Assembly (NCBI GenBank): GCA_963513935.1
Contig: OY740765.1
Span: 122,207,362-122,271,361, forward strand
DNA: 64,000 bases
Reading direction: 5' to 3'
Source: Aphrophora alni
Lineage: Eukaryota; Arthropoda; Insecta; Hemiptera; Aphrophoridae
Part shown: positions 21,101 to 33,329 of the stretch, one piece after another
How the letters are laid out: each line of letters starts with the position of its first letter
Position numbering within the stretch: the stretch's first letter is position 1
Position numbers and translations under genes: made by a program
The notes under the pieces: generated by a model
The model's input: only the letters and a program-made list of their open reading frames with translations
Told to the model about the DNA's origin: nothing
Databases searched by the model: none

Positions 21101-21101
21101 G
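21073..21101. repeat. (AAT)n microsatellite
   Basis: About nine AAT/ATA units immediately upstream (on the minus strand) of the exon acceptor at 21071. Confidence 0.85.
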
Positions 21102-21239
21102 AATAAATAACTCAGAAATAGTTATTGCATTTATATTTGTATTAGTTTAATACCCGTGCTTCACTATGGTATGCTACTATTTTAAATTAATTAATGACCT
21201 ATTTATAATTATTACGTTGTCGCCCTGTTTAATTTTTGA

Positions 21240-21770
21240 ATCTCTTCGAAGTGTATGTATTAAAAAGTCTCCACTCGCTTTGTTCATGTCAGGGCCTCGA
21301 AGATATATTTGACGAAACCTCCACTCTTTACGCTCATATCGATGTATCGTACCTGCCGAATCTTGTAACTACCACATTTTTGTGTGAAGTCAGAGTTTAA
21401 AATTACATTTTTTTAAATAACTTTGCTATTTGTCGTCGTAGAAATCGGGTATTAGTAATATTGCGTGCTGAATTGAAATCTCCAAATATTTTTCCCAATG
21501 TAATATGTTACAAGTTCAATATCACAAGAGATATAAAAAAAACTGTTTAAAATGGTCGCCATTAGACATTTTCAATTCTTTTTTTAGAATTTCAATAGGG
21601 TTCTATATGAACACACTATAGTCCCCTATACCAAATTTGATATTCCTTTTTTATGTTTGTGTGCTCACGTACAGACGACAACAACGACGGGCGGACGGCA
21701 TGTCGAAAATTACTTTTTCGGTTTCTTGAGTCTATGACAAGTGAAAGAAGTCGAATAATAAGAGAAGGTT
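21240..21770 (+). repeat. dispersed repeat, plus copy
   Basis: Carries CCTCGAAGATATATTTGACG, CTGCCGAATCTTGTAAC, TTTGTCGTCGTAGAAATCGG, TGGTCGCCATTAGACATTTT and ACGACAACAACGACGGGCGG. It is related to 11290-11960 and is inverted at 24170-24620. Confidence 0.65.
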
Positions 21771-21774
21771 TTTT

Positions 21775-24165
21775 TTTTAAATAATAAGTAAGAATTTTTA
21801 TTGTTCTCACTAAAAAAGAGCGTGTTTAAAGACATTTATCCATTTGAAATAGACCAAAAAAGTAGGAAGGAAAAATTTTAAAATCTGAAAGTTATAAAAG
21901 GATAATAAAATACTTTATTTTTTACGTGTTTTTTTTTCAAAAAAAAGTTATTTTCAGAGATTTTTTATCTCTAAAATGGTAAAATAGATTACTCAAAATT
22001 TTCAAATGAGAACTTGCAACTTGTGACATGTCAAACTAAAGGTTAAAAAAAGACAAAATTAATGGCGCTCAATAAATAATTTTTGGATCACCATAACCAA
22101 AATGGCCAGTTGGTTTGTTGGTATTTACAATTGGTTTGTTGTGATTGTTTACATGAAGTATTCAAACGAAATGTAAATATCATATTAACTGTAAAAATAC
22201 AATATAATTTTTTGAAATCATACGCATTTTGAAATAACATTTGTAATTAGGTTAAAATTGAAATTTGTTAGTAGCCATTAGTTTTGCCTTAAAAATCAAA
22301 TAAATTTGATATGTCACATGACGTGTTATTTCGTTGTATTTTGAATGTGTCAAAAATACCACACTTTTGAGGAACAGGTAAATAAAATTCAGTTGAACGT
22401 TGAATATTTCTCTCAGATTAGTCTAGCGAACAATTCAAAAACTGTTTGGTGTTCTGATTTCACATATTTACCGATTTTATAATTTTAAAATTTCAAATAT
22501 ATTTTGTGCCGCCATTTTGGTTCCTATTTGAAAGTTTGGAGTACCACCAAAATACCCCCCCCCTTCAGTGGGGATGTGCAAAATTCCAAACTATCATAAA
22601 AGAAACTTCAGGTGATTTCAGGGTTTGGTTCACAAAAAAAAGGGGGGAGGTACTTTACTAACATACTGTAAACAGGAAAATATGACCATGTTACATAAAA
22701 TGAACAAAGAATACAAAATAAGTACTATGGAGGAATTTAAAGATTTAAAAGGAAAGCGAGCCCGGCAACATATTAAATGATAAATTGAATTTTACTTCTA
22801 CCTGTGTATTACAAGGGGTGTCCTTGAAGTAATCTGTCGAACTTTAGAAAATGATTCTTTGTGCCAGGATAAAGAAAAAATTATGAATAAAAATTTTCCG
22901 AAAACAGTTAGTTTTCCAGATACTCGCCAATATGGTTTTTACAAAAAATTATAAATTTTAAAAATTAAAAATATATGGAGTTCATATTTAGTATACGCAT
23001 TTATGTACTAAAAATGAAGACTTTTTTGTATATTTTCAAAATGACGGCTGTTTGAGATATTGAATATTAAGTTTACAAAAATCACAACAGACGAGAATGT
23101 TTACTTTTTTAAATGACTAATGAAACTGTTTTTTTCCTTTTTTTTCTGTAGATCTAAGAGTAACCGAATTATTGATAAATACAGGAGAGTAATCATTTCT
23201 TGGTAGTTGTCTACAACACTCAAGATTGACCAAAATATTTTTGAATTCTAAAGTTTATAATAATAATTTTAAAATCTATTGCTCTGAATTGCATGATAAA
23301 ATTAAACGTGACCCTTAACTATTTAAAAATGGAGTCTATTTAGTTTTGTGTGAGCTAAATATCTCGAAAAATGTACAAAAATAAAAACAAATGTAAATTG
23401 TATTTATTAAACAAATTAAAGACACTTCAAACTTTATTGCAATATGTTTCAAAAATATTCAAAATTTCTGACTTACTTTTAAACTTTAAAAAATATGACA
23501 TATTGTATACAAACTTTATTGATAGCCACTATATATTTTTTCTGGTTAGTTTTAAATCTAAGCACAACTGGACAGTTTCTAATGTAGAAAATATAGAGTA
23601 GGTTACCGACGATTACAAAATATTAAACAGATATTGAGAGAGTATTGGGAGGGTTAACCTCAAATGGGTTTGAACGGCTATAACTAGACGATTATGATCA
23701 AATGTACGGTAAACCCACAGATTAAGGTGAGCAATTGTGGATTAAAAGAACCCAAACTTTCTTTCATGTCAGTCTGTCCTTCTGTCTGTGTGTTTGGAGA
23801 GTCGTACGATAGGACCATTGTAGGTGAGTGGACCACAGAGAGACAGACAGACCAAGACAGGAATTGAAAAAAAAATCCATAACTTTCTTTCATGTCTTTC
23901 TATGTGATTAGACAGTCGGATTTTTCTACAAAACACTTCAAAGAATAAAAAAGCCTTGTAATTTTGTGTAAAATCAGAAAACAAAAGGAAAGGTGGGGAG
24001 TACCATAAGAAAATTTAAAGTTCGTCAAAAAGACATTTTTTAAGTTTGCAAAACGGACTTTAAATATCGTGAAAAATAATGAACGTTCCCCATTTAAAGT
24101 TTTTGGACGGATCAATAGTTTACGAGATGCCTAGTGGCAAAGCTAAAAAGATCACCCTGTACATA
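21775..24165. other. no gene seen; AT-rich with repeat fragments
   Basis: Homopolymer C (22552-22562) and a GGGGGG run near 22640 flank a short unassigned element. The stretch 23680-23900 repeats CTTTCTTTCATGTC and GACAGACAGACC-like phrases. Nothing reads as a gene. Confidence 0.45.
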
Positions 24166-24169
24166 CCAC

Positions 24170-24620
24170 CATACTTACGTGATATCATCGTACACATATT
24201 TCGACGTCCGTCCGTCATCGTTGTCTGTACGTAACCACGATAGCGGCCACAAAAATTAAGGTGTGAACATCAAATTCTGTGTAGCGGACTATATTGTACT
24301 CGTATAGATCTATATTAAAATTTAAATGGCGGTAATTTTAAACAGTTTTTTGTTCATTTCTCGTGTATTATTCAACTTTTAACGAAATACAAATAGACAA
24401 AAATATGGAGATTTCATTACCACATGCATTGTTACTAACTCCATATATATAAAATGATAAATAGCAAAGTTATGATCAAAAATGTAATTTCGATACTTTC
24501 CCATAGAATGTGATATTCATATAATTATTATCAATTCGGCAGGTCCGAGCTTCTTTCACATATAGCTTCGAAGCCTTACATGAGTGAAGCGGGTGGACGC
24601 TTTTTAATAGAAACACATTT
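24170..24620 (-). repeat. dispersed repeat, inverted copy
   Basis: Reverse-oriented relative to 21240-21770: ACGTCCGTCCGTCATCG, ACGATAGCGGCCACAAAAAT, AAATGGCGGTAATTTTAAAC, TCGGCAGGTCCGAGC. With 21240-21770 it forms an inverted pair about 2.4 kb apart. Confidence 0.65.
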
Positions 24621-24624
24621 GCGA

Positions 24625-26290
24625 AACCCGTTAGGACCTAGCCGTCGAGAACGTAGTGAAATACATAATTACTAGGTTCGGAAAACCTGTTTAACAACTG
24701 TTTTAAAAATTTTTCTGGATAAGACCCTTTGATCTACCGGTACAATTTAATAAGTCCCAAGAGACCAACTTTTAGGCATTAGATTTAGAGCATCATCTTG
24801 GTAACTTTATTCGATTATTCGAGACGAATACAACAAGTGTTTGTTGATCAGGGAAGTTGAGCGTCTCTGAGTTTGTAACTGAAGGTCAATCAGCACCAAG
24901 TAAATACTAATTGCAGCTAGGACCATCCGTCACCTACGAGTTTCACCAAGGAATTTGTGAGTGCTTCAATTTTGGTTAAGTAAAAGAAAATCCAGTGAAG
25001 TAATAAAGCAGTCAGTGAAATCGTGAAGTGTATTGTGAAAAATGATCAGTTGAAAAAGGAGCGAACCATTGATAAGTACAAATTTGTTAAATATTCTTTT
25101 ATTATTATTCGTAAATTTCACTTCAATTTGAGCCATCAAAGAATTCATCCCCCCCCCCCGAGAAATTAGAGTTAATGCTATTAAAAATTTAATTTGTTTT
25201 CTTGTAAAAGAGCAAGCCGTTGCAGTAAATTAAATATTTTAATGTTTAAAGTTTTTAATTTGTTTTTAAATGCTATGTTCAATAATTAAAGTAATTAAAT
25301 TGTTTGTAAAGAGAATCAAAGCCGAGAAAAATAAATTGTATGTTAAATTTTAGAGTTTTAACTTATTTTTCTTTGTGAAGACAAATCAAGCTTTTATGAG
25401 CCAAAACGAAAAGAAAAGTAAAATCTGGGCAAAATAATTGTTGATGTCCTAGAAAGAATATTAGAGAAAGTTTTGAATTAATTGTATCAAATAAAAAATT
25501 AATTGTAACCAAATTAAAATTAGGTTAAGGAATGAGTGCAGAGTGAATGAAGTAGAGTTAATAAAATTAGGTTAATAAATGGAATTGTTTTTCATAAATC
25601 AAATATTATATTAAAGTATTATTTGAAAGGTAAAGAGTTGTGTTTTGCGTTTTTATTTAAATAGGAACTGAGTTAAAATTATGTTATATTTTGACGCTCA
25701 ATCGAAGGGGCTAGTAATAGTTAAATTTGTAAGAGTTCTTGTTATGTTATAGTACGATGGGGCCGGTATAACGGCGCCCATAGACTTGTTTTATATATTT
25801 ATAGTGCTAAATGACAAAGTACAATTTTTGACACATTTAATTTTAAATAGCCACTTATTTCCCTCTATTAGGAATCGCTTAATCTTGTATCAGTTGATAA
25901 AATAATGAATAACTCAAAATTTTCATATGGGTAAGTTTGTGAAATATTGTCAAGTTAATTTTTGGTAATACAATAAAACTTCCATGTTGGGTTTCACTCT
26001 GTTTATTTTTACGATTCACCTTCGTAGGACCTATCCGAAAAACAATTTTTTAATAATTTTAATGAATTATTGTATTAGAGTGAAGATTCGGAAATTTGAA
26101 AGAGTCAAACCGAACCAAAAATTGCTTTTATACTAAGAAAAATAATTTTACCATTACCGAGAAATTAATTTTTTATTTTTTGTTGTCTCTCGGTTCGCCT
26201 CTGACCTGGAGACAAAATTTAGAAAAAAACTGTTTGTCGTTAAAAGAAGAAAATTTGTATCACTTGTACATTTTTCGTAATACTGTCGAT
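24625..26290. other. no gene seen
   Basis: Includes a C homopolymer at 25149-25159 and otherwise AT-rich sequence. I cannot assign an element or exon. Confidence 0.45.
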
Positions 26291-26294
26291 TTTC

Positions 26295-26470
26295 AAAGTT
26301 AAATATTTTTAACAGCCGCCTTTTTGAAAACATACAAAATAAAGTCATTGTTTTTGGTTCAATTGTAAAATGTAGCATAAAAAAAAAAAAAAGTGTACCA
26401 ATTATGAACTCATTATCTATTATCTATTTTCAAAGTTAGGTTTTTTGTAATAAAACAAAATAGCGGATAG
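26295..26470 (+). repeat. dispersed repeat shared with 34310-34480
   Basis: GCCGCCTTTTTGAAAACATA, ATTGTTTTTGGTTCAATTGT and TATCTATTTTCAAAGTTAGG align in the same order with the copy at 34.3 kb. Confidence 0.6.
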
Positions 26471-26802
26471 ATGGGAAACTAACAGTTTTTGAACCTTTGT
26501 TTATATGAACTTTTTATTTTATTTTTAGCATTAGAACACGTCCCGAAATTTCCTTCGGTTCCTTGTAACTGCATAAAGAGTTAAGTACATTTTTTTAACG
26601 GTTAAACGAGAAAAATCAGTGGGATCGTTGAATCGGATACATTCAAAGCATAATGGCCCGAGAATGTGTAACCATTACCAAAAAATTTAACATACTGTAT
26701 ATAGAAAGACAATTTTGTTTAATTACTAAACCGACGGATACTAAAATCAACTTTTAAGAATAGTGGATAAACATTTATTGATATGTACTATGTATAATGC
26801 TA

Positions 26803-26955
<153 letters not shown>

Positions 26956-26989
26956 ATAATCTATAGGTACGCATAGAGCGTGATTCAAA

Positions 26990-27890
26990 ATTTCACGGTA
27001 ATACTGCGAGAACAGATTCTAGGGGTTAAAATAATAATATAAAATACAAAAATCTACAAATACACGTTACGTCTAGCGAAATACTTCGTCCTGTTTTCCG
27101 CACCAAAGGCGAAACGAAACCATACCGTAATTCTTGGGACTCAAATTAAGGCACACATTTGGTGGTTTTGCGTGCTTTTTATCTATAAAATTTGAATAAA
27201 ATAGGTCTCATAGCTGTATCTCCGGTAATTTCCGATAAAAATAATTGTGTATGATACAACATACTGATTTAGATTTGACGTAAAATAACTTTCATAAATT
27301 AATAATATTAGTACATAACTTTTGAACAAAATTTGTAGAGCTTAATTCTGAAAAAAAATCGACGTAGACAAAATCAATAGAAAGGAAAACAAGTTACAAG
27401 AAATGGACTTTTATTAAAACAAATCAGCAGAAACACGTTACAGAACGAAAATATTCACAAACAACAAAATTTCTCTATGTTTTTCTGTTTCACACAAGGT
27501 ATGTACTTTGTTTTCTCAGTCAATAAGTAGACTTACAAATCTTTCTTTAAATTAGCGAACTCACATTAATTAAATAAAATACATATATTATAATGTCCTA
27601 TCTTACCTCGGAGATTCTTCAGTAGAGCAAATAACAAGAAACGCAACTCAATTGAAGTAGTATGAAGTGAATAAATCGGAGAGGTGATATGACGTTGATT
27701 AAAAGTTAGAAATATATGACGTAGGCCTATCCTAGGCCTAAAGTCCTCGTCATATAATATCTCCCGTATAGTTTTTAGAATAACAATATTTGGATCATAT
27801 GACTACTATGTTTGATAACACCTAGAGAGTTTTGTAAATCATTTGTTACAATACCATTTAGTCTTACATTTGATAGCATCCCCCTCCTTT
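26990..27890. other. no gene seen; possible non-coding exon
   Basis: A consensus donor on the minus strand (GAG|GTAAGATAG, exon side ending at 27607) follows an ATG-less open stretch to about 27715. It could be a 5' untranslated exon of the minus-strand gene, but nothing else supports that. Confidence 0.25.
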
Positions 27891-27895
27891 TATTT

Positions 27896-28082
27896 AAAGA
27901 TGAATAATCTCTCAGTTATCGTCGCATTATAAAAAAAAAGAAGAAAAAAACATCAAATAAAGATTTTAGCACTCGAATTCTATAATAATGGCGTTAGAGA
28001 ACAAGAGTCGGTCAAGAGAGACCCGATTGGAAAGATAAAAGAGAGAGACCTGACCCAAGACTAAATGAAAAAAGAATTTTTG
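27896..28082 (-). repeat. copy of the ~240-bp interspersed repeat family
   Basis: CTCTCAGTTATCGTCGCATT, AGAACAAGAGTCGGTCAAGA and GACCTGACCCAAGACTA match the other minus-oriented copies. Confidence 0.7.
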
Positions 28083-28289
28083 TGTGGGATAATATTTCAT
28101 GGGATCGTTAAATCCATCTTTAATCGGTAATACTGTTTCATTTGCTGATTCAAAAACTAATTTAGATAAAATAATAATAATGGGTGAGTAAAATTGCTTT
28201 TCGTCTAGATCAAAAATAAATTAAACTACAGGAAGAGAAAGTTACTTATGATTTTTTCAAAAATTCTCCTTCTGTTTTTTTGAAAAAAA

Positions 28290-28845
28290 TGGTTATTGTA
28301 CTGTACAGAATATTTCATGAAAATATAATTCCGACTTCCTTCACTAACCCTTTACATAAATATTAATATTTACTTCCTTTGCATAAAAATGGTTATCAAA
28401 TTCAAATTTAAAATTATCGTGGATCGCCTTTCATTAATACCTTGTCAAAATTATATGCCGGCATTCAGCAGGATATTTACCTAGGAAAACATTGTGCATT
28501 TTAAATAGGCTCAGGATAAACACAATAAGAAAGTGTACGCGTTTTTTGAATTTTAAATCGCTTTTCAACAGTGTAGATAGAAAAAACATATCCCCGCAAA
28601 ATTAGTTACGGTTAATTGACATTAATTAGTATGGGGAATTTATGATGGGAAAAAAGAACGTTCCTTTAAGTGCAAAGTTGAAGATGTTCCACTCTACTTC
28701 TCGTACGCCTATGTGTTATGGAGTTCAGGTGTGGGGAGGAACAATTATGAGATGCTAGAAAAACTACGGAGATTTTTTCTCAAGAAAATACTTGGCCTGC
28801 TACAATGCACCTCTATAGTCTGGCCAGTCCATGTTTACAGAATCT
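28290..28845 (+). pseudogene. non-LTR retrotransposon reverse-transcriptase remnant
   Basis: Conserved reverse-transcriptase blocks occur in order: YRIFHENIIPTSFTNPLH, LLPLHKNG, NYRGSPFINTLSKLYAGIQQ, then after stops NFKSLFNSVDRKNI (the first catalytic-aspartate region, here Asn replaces the usual Asp), and at 28670-28830 the C-terminal AKLKMFHST...MCYGVQVWGG and YEMLEKLRRFFLKKILGL. Internal sequence, including the YADD block, has been lost. Several stops and frameshifts are present. The clade cannot be decided by eye. Confidence 0.75.
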
Positions 28846-28864
28846 TCATCGCAGTTATTTCCTT

Positions 28865-29052
28865 AGGTTTCTATAACTTGCTTCATTTCTGATTTAATCC
28901 GCTGAACTGTCCTGAAAGTAATTATTCCACTTACATCCCGTTGTAAGACCTTACTGACATCAAGAAGGTTACCTCCATTGTTCTTCTCTTTTTCGAAGTA
29001 ACTTAAGAGAGAAGCTATAACCGTCCTGGCTTGCGTGTGGACAATTTGACGT
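28865..29052 (-). pseudogene. N-terminal fragment of an IS630-type transposase
   Basis: The minus frame reads KKRQIVHTQARTVIASLLSY, FEKEKNNGGNLLDVSKVLQR and ITFRTVQRIKSEMKQV. This aligns with the N-terminal helix-turn-helix region of the transposase at 57635-58879 (LHTQARSIVDAVLQYF, EKKNMGPLKDVKKVLE, FKRTVERI). Only the DNA-binding start is present. It abuts the reverse-transcriptase remnant tail to tail. Confidence 0.6.
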
Positions 29053-29059
29053 TTTTTCG

Positions 29060-31335
29060 GTCACTCATAGTAAAACAGTACTACAATAAAGCTCCTTGAT
29101 AATATTATTTTGCAAAAATATTATCACAATGAAATAACTATAACGCAGAGAAGGGCCCGTTTTAGATTTAGCTAATAATGTCAGAAATTGGATTTGTAAA
29201 ATTGTTTTAAAGGGGGAGGTTGTCACTAATCGTTTTCCAATAACCATTGTAATATCCATTGACTCATTTACAAGCGGATATATTTCGGTGGATTATGTAA
29301 ATATTGTTGAAGATGCAAAAACTCATTTGGATATAACGTTAAATGATATATAGGCCTGCATAATGTTCCAATAACTCGCTATTTATAAAAGACGTTTACA
29401 AAAAATATATAAATTCATCATTATATAATTATATGTTTCAATAATTTAGTTATTCCTTACTTTGCACTAATCTGGTCGAGTTTGGACTTATTTTTCTTGT
29501 AATTTCATATACATGCCGATAATGTAATCGTAACAAAACAATTCTAAAATTTGTACAAAATATTAGTAGGATACTAGGCGTCTTGCTATGAGTAACAGGT
29601 AGCTCGCCCAGACATTGTTTGGCTGTCCGTCCCTGCGCGTGCCAGAGCGAAGGGTCTACTAACCCGTTACACGCCATCCGAGGATTACGTGCCGGGTGCG
29701 ACCCATTGTTCAAAAGAGTAATTTTTACGGTGTGCCGTTTTAACCGAAGTTAATTTTCTCCTAGTTTATAAACCCTTTGCACGTTTAAGAAATATGTACC
29801 GTCTGCCAGAGCCTCATATTAGCCTAGAGATCTATCTATTAGCATATCTCTAGTTTCCAGCTGCTACCACGAGGAGGTTTGAGGTTGGACTTTAAGGAAC
29901 CATATTTTTAAATTTTATATTTTTTGAAATAACATAGTTATTTCAAAAAAATAACTATAGTTTATAGTGTTATAGTTATAGTGTTATAGTTTAGTTGTAA
30001 TAACATAGTATTCTTCCATCGCACAAAACACTTGTAAAGCAAACTTAACGCAGATGTTGAGTGACTGAAAGTCACAAGATAAATAAGGGCTCAAAATAAA
30101 TGAGGGGTTGTCTGTCAAACAATGTGAGGTCTACAACATCAGTGTTGTAGGGGTGGGACCTCCCAGTATCTGGCTTGGAATTCGGTACGGGGTATTCCAC
30201 CTCCCCCAGAATTACAAATCTTTTGTGGAATTTTAGCAGAGACGCGTTAGTCAACATTCCACAGCAGGTCAACAACATCAGAAAATTGGTGGGTCGCTTG
30301 CGGCACGGGTCGCATTCGGCACGACACCCATCCGAGACTGGCCAGACTGCTATTACTCTTCTTTTGAGAACAGGCATGAACACATTGTTTTATTTACTTA
30401 TCGCTTGAATCTCAGGTATATGAACAGAGTATTTAGTAAAATGAAATAGCCGACAACAGACTACCAAAAATTTCGGCTTTAGGTAAAGTGAGCAAACAAA
30501 TGTAATGGTATAAAGAATGGTTGAATTTATTATGTATGCATGACATTCATAATGTGGATATAGATATAGTAAAGCAGTTTGGTGAATTCTCTGGTTTGTG
30601 AACAGATAAAATACGAAATTGTGAATAATCTCAGCAAAATGTTGTGGGCTAAAAAATAGCAGCACTCATCTTGTATATCAGCATATTTCTTTCACATTGA
30701 ATTATAATTCTACAATTTCTCGGAAAATTGTTTCCATCAAAATTATAATAAAAGTTCCAGCTGACATGGTACTGACATAAAGGGCAGTTCCCTATTCTGT
30801 TCTGTCTGCAATGCGAAATTTGAAGACGATCTTTAGAATTTATGTCGGAATGCTTAGCTCTAAGTGATATTCGAGGAAATATTTTGGAAAATCAACAATT
30901 ACAGCGCAAAAAAAATGTATGTATATTAAATGGCTCTAATTAATTAGACAATTTTCGTTGCTTACGTAAAGTATGCTTACCAACTTTATGAAAATGTATT
31001 GTATTGTATATTGTGTATTATATTATGTTGTATTATATAATTGCGTTATATTTTTATAGATCTGTATTATGTTTGCATTGTTTATTGCACATTGCTGTTA
31101 TAGGCTGCATATATCGGCCACTTACATGGAACAGTAATATGTTTGTATTATTATATTTGTCTTTATATTTACTGTACATTACTGTTGCATATAAACATTT
31201 CATAAAATACTTCTCATATCACCAACCTGTACATAAGTTGTACTTATTTTTGTCTTTGTGAAACTCTGGTGACGGTCTTGTTACCAAGGATTATCGTAAA
31301 ATGTGACATTTTTTGTAACACAAATCATATTTCTT
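29060..31335. other. no gene seen; inverted repeat fragments
   Basis: Two GC-richer blocks, 29570-29705 and 30150-30345, share GGGTCGCA...CGGCACG-type phrases in opposite orientation and are probably pieces of one dispersed element. A perfect hairpin TTTTTGAAATAA/TTATTTCAAAAA with a 5-base loop is at 29922-29950. The short frames here have no splice or family support. Confidence 0.45.
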
Positions 31336-31337
31336 AA

Positions 31338-31420
31338 TACACGAATATGAAAAAAGGTGTACATCCAGCTAGAATCCCTCGGGATTACCACTCCCGTACT
31401 CACTATAGTCCCAGAGGTAA
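31338..31420 (-). repeat. end fragment of the ~240-bp repeat family
   Basis: GAAAAAAGGTGTACATCCAG, CTCGGGATTACC and GTACTCACTATAGTCCC. Its mirror image is found at 32905-33010 beyond the inserted TTAA element. Confidence 0.6.
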
Positions 31421-31569
31421 AGCGCTAAATTGCACTGTCGGATTTATAGATACGCGCAAATCACAATCGTAAGGAACCGCACTTACGAGAAAGATCCTAG
31501 ATTACTGAGAAAAGGGAAGTTGAACCAAGTTAAGACCGCCATACTATCTAGTTCCATTTTTGATTTTAA

Positions 31570-31857
31570 GGGGATACGCCTCCTCCAATGGTCAATTTTT
31601 ATTAAATTGTGTTTTGTATTTTAAATTAATGTACATATTCTTAGAAATGTTTGAGTGAAATTTCAAAATGTTTTGAAAATTATTTCCCATTTTTTTGGTT
31701 GTTTTAGTACGCTGGCGCAACTCGCAAAATTTTCATTTTTCAAGCAACCTCTTTCATAATGGGCGTTCCTTACAGCATGGTTTATTTTCCAAGCTACAAA
31801 CTAACTAGCAATACGTTTTCTAAGGTTTATAATTTATATATTTTAGGAAATAAACAT

Positions 31858-31919
<62 letters not shown>

Positions 31920-32897
31920 TAACTTGGTTTTGTTACAGTACCTCAGTACATTATATGTGATATTTTTATGATCTAGCACTGCAACAGCGGTTTGCTGTGA
32001 CAACAATGATGTAAGCTGTTGTTTTGATTTTAGGTTATGTTTACTATTGTGTTCATTTGAAGTGAGTTTATTTTTATGTTACAGTTCATAGTAATTAGTA
32101 CCATTTTGAACAAGTATGTGTTTATTTGCGAAGGTAAACTAGGTGTAGAGGCAGAAATTTGTGTCGAGCATTGTTAAGACCCTTTGGATAATTTTATATT
32201 AGGTAGATGATATAGCATACACATAGGCATATAGCTGTTACAAGTCCTAAACATGGGAAGAGACATAAAACAAAGATGAAGATTGCCTAAGAAATAAAAA
32301 CCTTTGGTGCAGGGGACTTTTAGAAGGTAGCAAACATTGAATTTTTGATATTTGATTCATAGTAAAACTTTAAACGCCATTTGCCGCTTATCATTTTTTC
32401 CCCGTTTTCAAACAAGATTTTGAATAACTTTTGACCCATATAAGATAGAGCTTTGAAATTTTTACCACTTTAACTTTATAAGATTTGCCAGCTTTGTAAC
32501 TATGGGAATCATTTTACAATCTATATTACTCATTTTATAAAAGTTTTTAAAAGAACATTTTTAAATTTTAACTTTCAAAAAATTTGAAACCATATAACTT
32601 TTGTTACTTACTAGCTAGAATATTTTCCATAGTTGAAAACTGTATTAATATATGTAGAATGAACCTTTAAAATTTTAGGTAAAATGGTTCAAAAACAAAA
32701 AAGTTATTCAAAATTTTTTTTAATACCTAAAAAAACTTTTAAAAAGATGAAATAAGTAAAATTTATCAACACTAAGGGTAGGACAACTTTTTTTTATGTA
32801 TTTTACCTTGTCTTTCATTATAACAAAGCCAAAAAATATTATTTATGGTTTCAATTTAAAAAATAGGAAAAAAATGTTCCGGAGGAGGCGTATCCCC
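31570..32897. mobile_element. 1328-bp TTAA-flanked terminal-inverted-repeat element (piggyBac-type signature)
   Basis: The perfect 17-bp terminal inverted repeat GGGGATACGCCTCCTCC lies at 31570-31586, with its exact complement at 32881-32897. The element is flanked directly by TTAA on both sides (31566-31569 and 32898-32901). A TTAA target duplication is the hallmark of piggyBac insertions. The interior is AT-rich, has a (TA)n tract at 31866-31916 and contains no transposase frame, so it would be non-autonomous. It splits an inverted pair of fragments of the 240-bp repeat family. Confidence 0.75.
31861..31916. repeat. (CA)(TA)n microsatellite inside the TTAA element
   Basis: A short CACA lead-in followed by about 25 TA units. 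Confidence 0.95.
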
Positions 32898-32902
32898 TTA
32901 AT

Positions 32903-33012
32903 CTCATAAGACCCTCAGTACTATAGTGAGTACTGGCGTATCAACCTCGGGGAACTTAGCTGGTTCGTGTAATATTGGGTTAAATCCGTCTCTTTCATTT
33001 TTCCTATATGGT
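32903..33012 (+). repeat. fragment of the ~240-bp repeat family
   Basis: CTATAGTGAGTACTGGCGTA, CGGGGAACTTAGCTGG and CCGTCTCTTTCATTTTTCCT. Orientation is plus, mirroring 31338-31420. Confidence 0.6.
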
Positions 33013-33069
33013 CTCCTGCCTTCTTCAGATATTTAATTCTATCTATTTAATATAATTATTTTTATCTAC

Positions 33070-33262
33070 TTTAATGAGTACGAGCTTGACAATCACGGGG
33101 ATTCTAGTTGGATCTACACTTTTTTTTTCATGTAATCTTGGGCTTGTCTTTCATCTTACTTTCTGCGAAAAATCTCTCGGCCATCATTGCCTTATAAAAG
33201 AAGAAAGAAAAGAAGATAAAATAAAGACTACTAGTCCTCGAATATTCTAATAGCATCTGGAT
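33070..33262. repeat. two head-to-head fragments of the ~240-bp repeat family
   Basis: 33070-33165 (ATGAGTACGAGCTTGACAAT, GTTGGATCTACAC) is plus-oriented. 33168-33262 (CTCTCGGCCATCATTGCCTT, AGTCCTCGAATATTCTAATA) is minus-oriented. Confidence 0.6.
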
Positions 33263-33329
33263 CGGGGGGGGGGGAACAAATTTGTTCTCATCTCTAGAGG
33301 CTCATCAAGTCCTTATACCTCAACTCCTG

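Noticed and set aside
30072..30408. Overlapping 77- and 103-codon frames on both strands
   Set aside because: They lie in a GC-richer dispersed repeat also seen inverted at about 29.6 kb; no family motif or splice site supports a gene.
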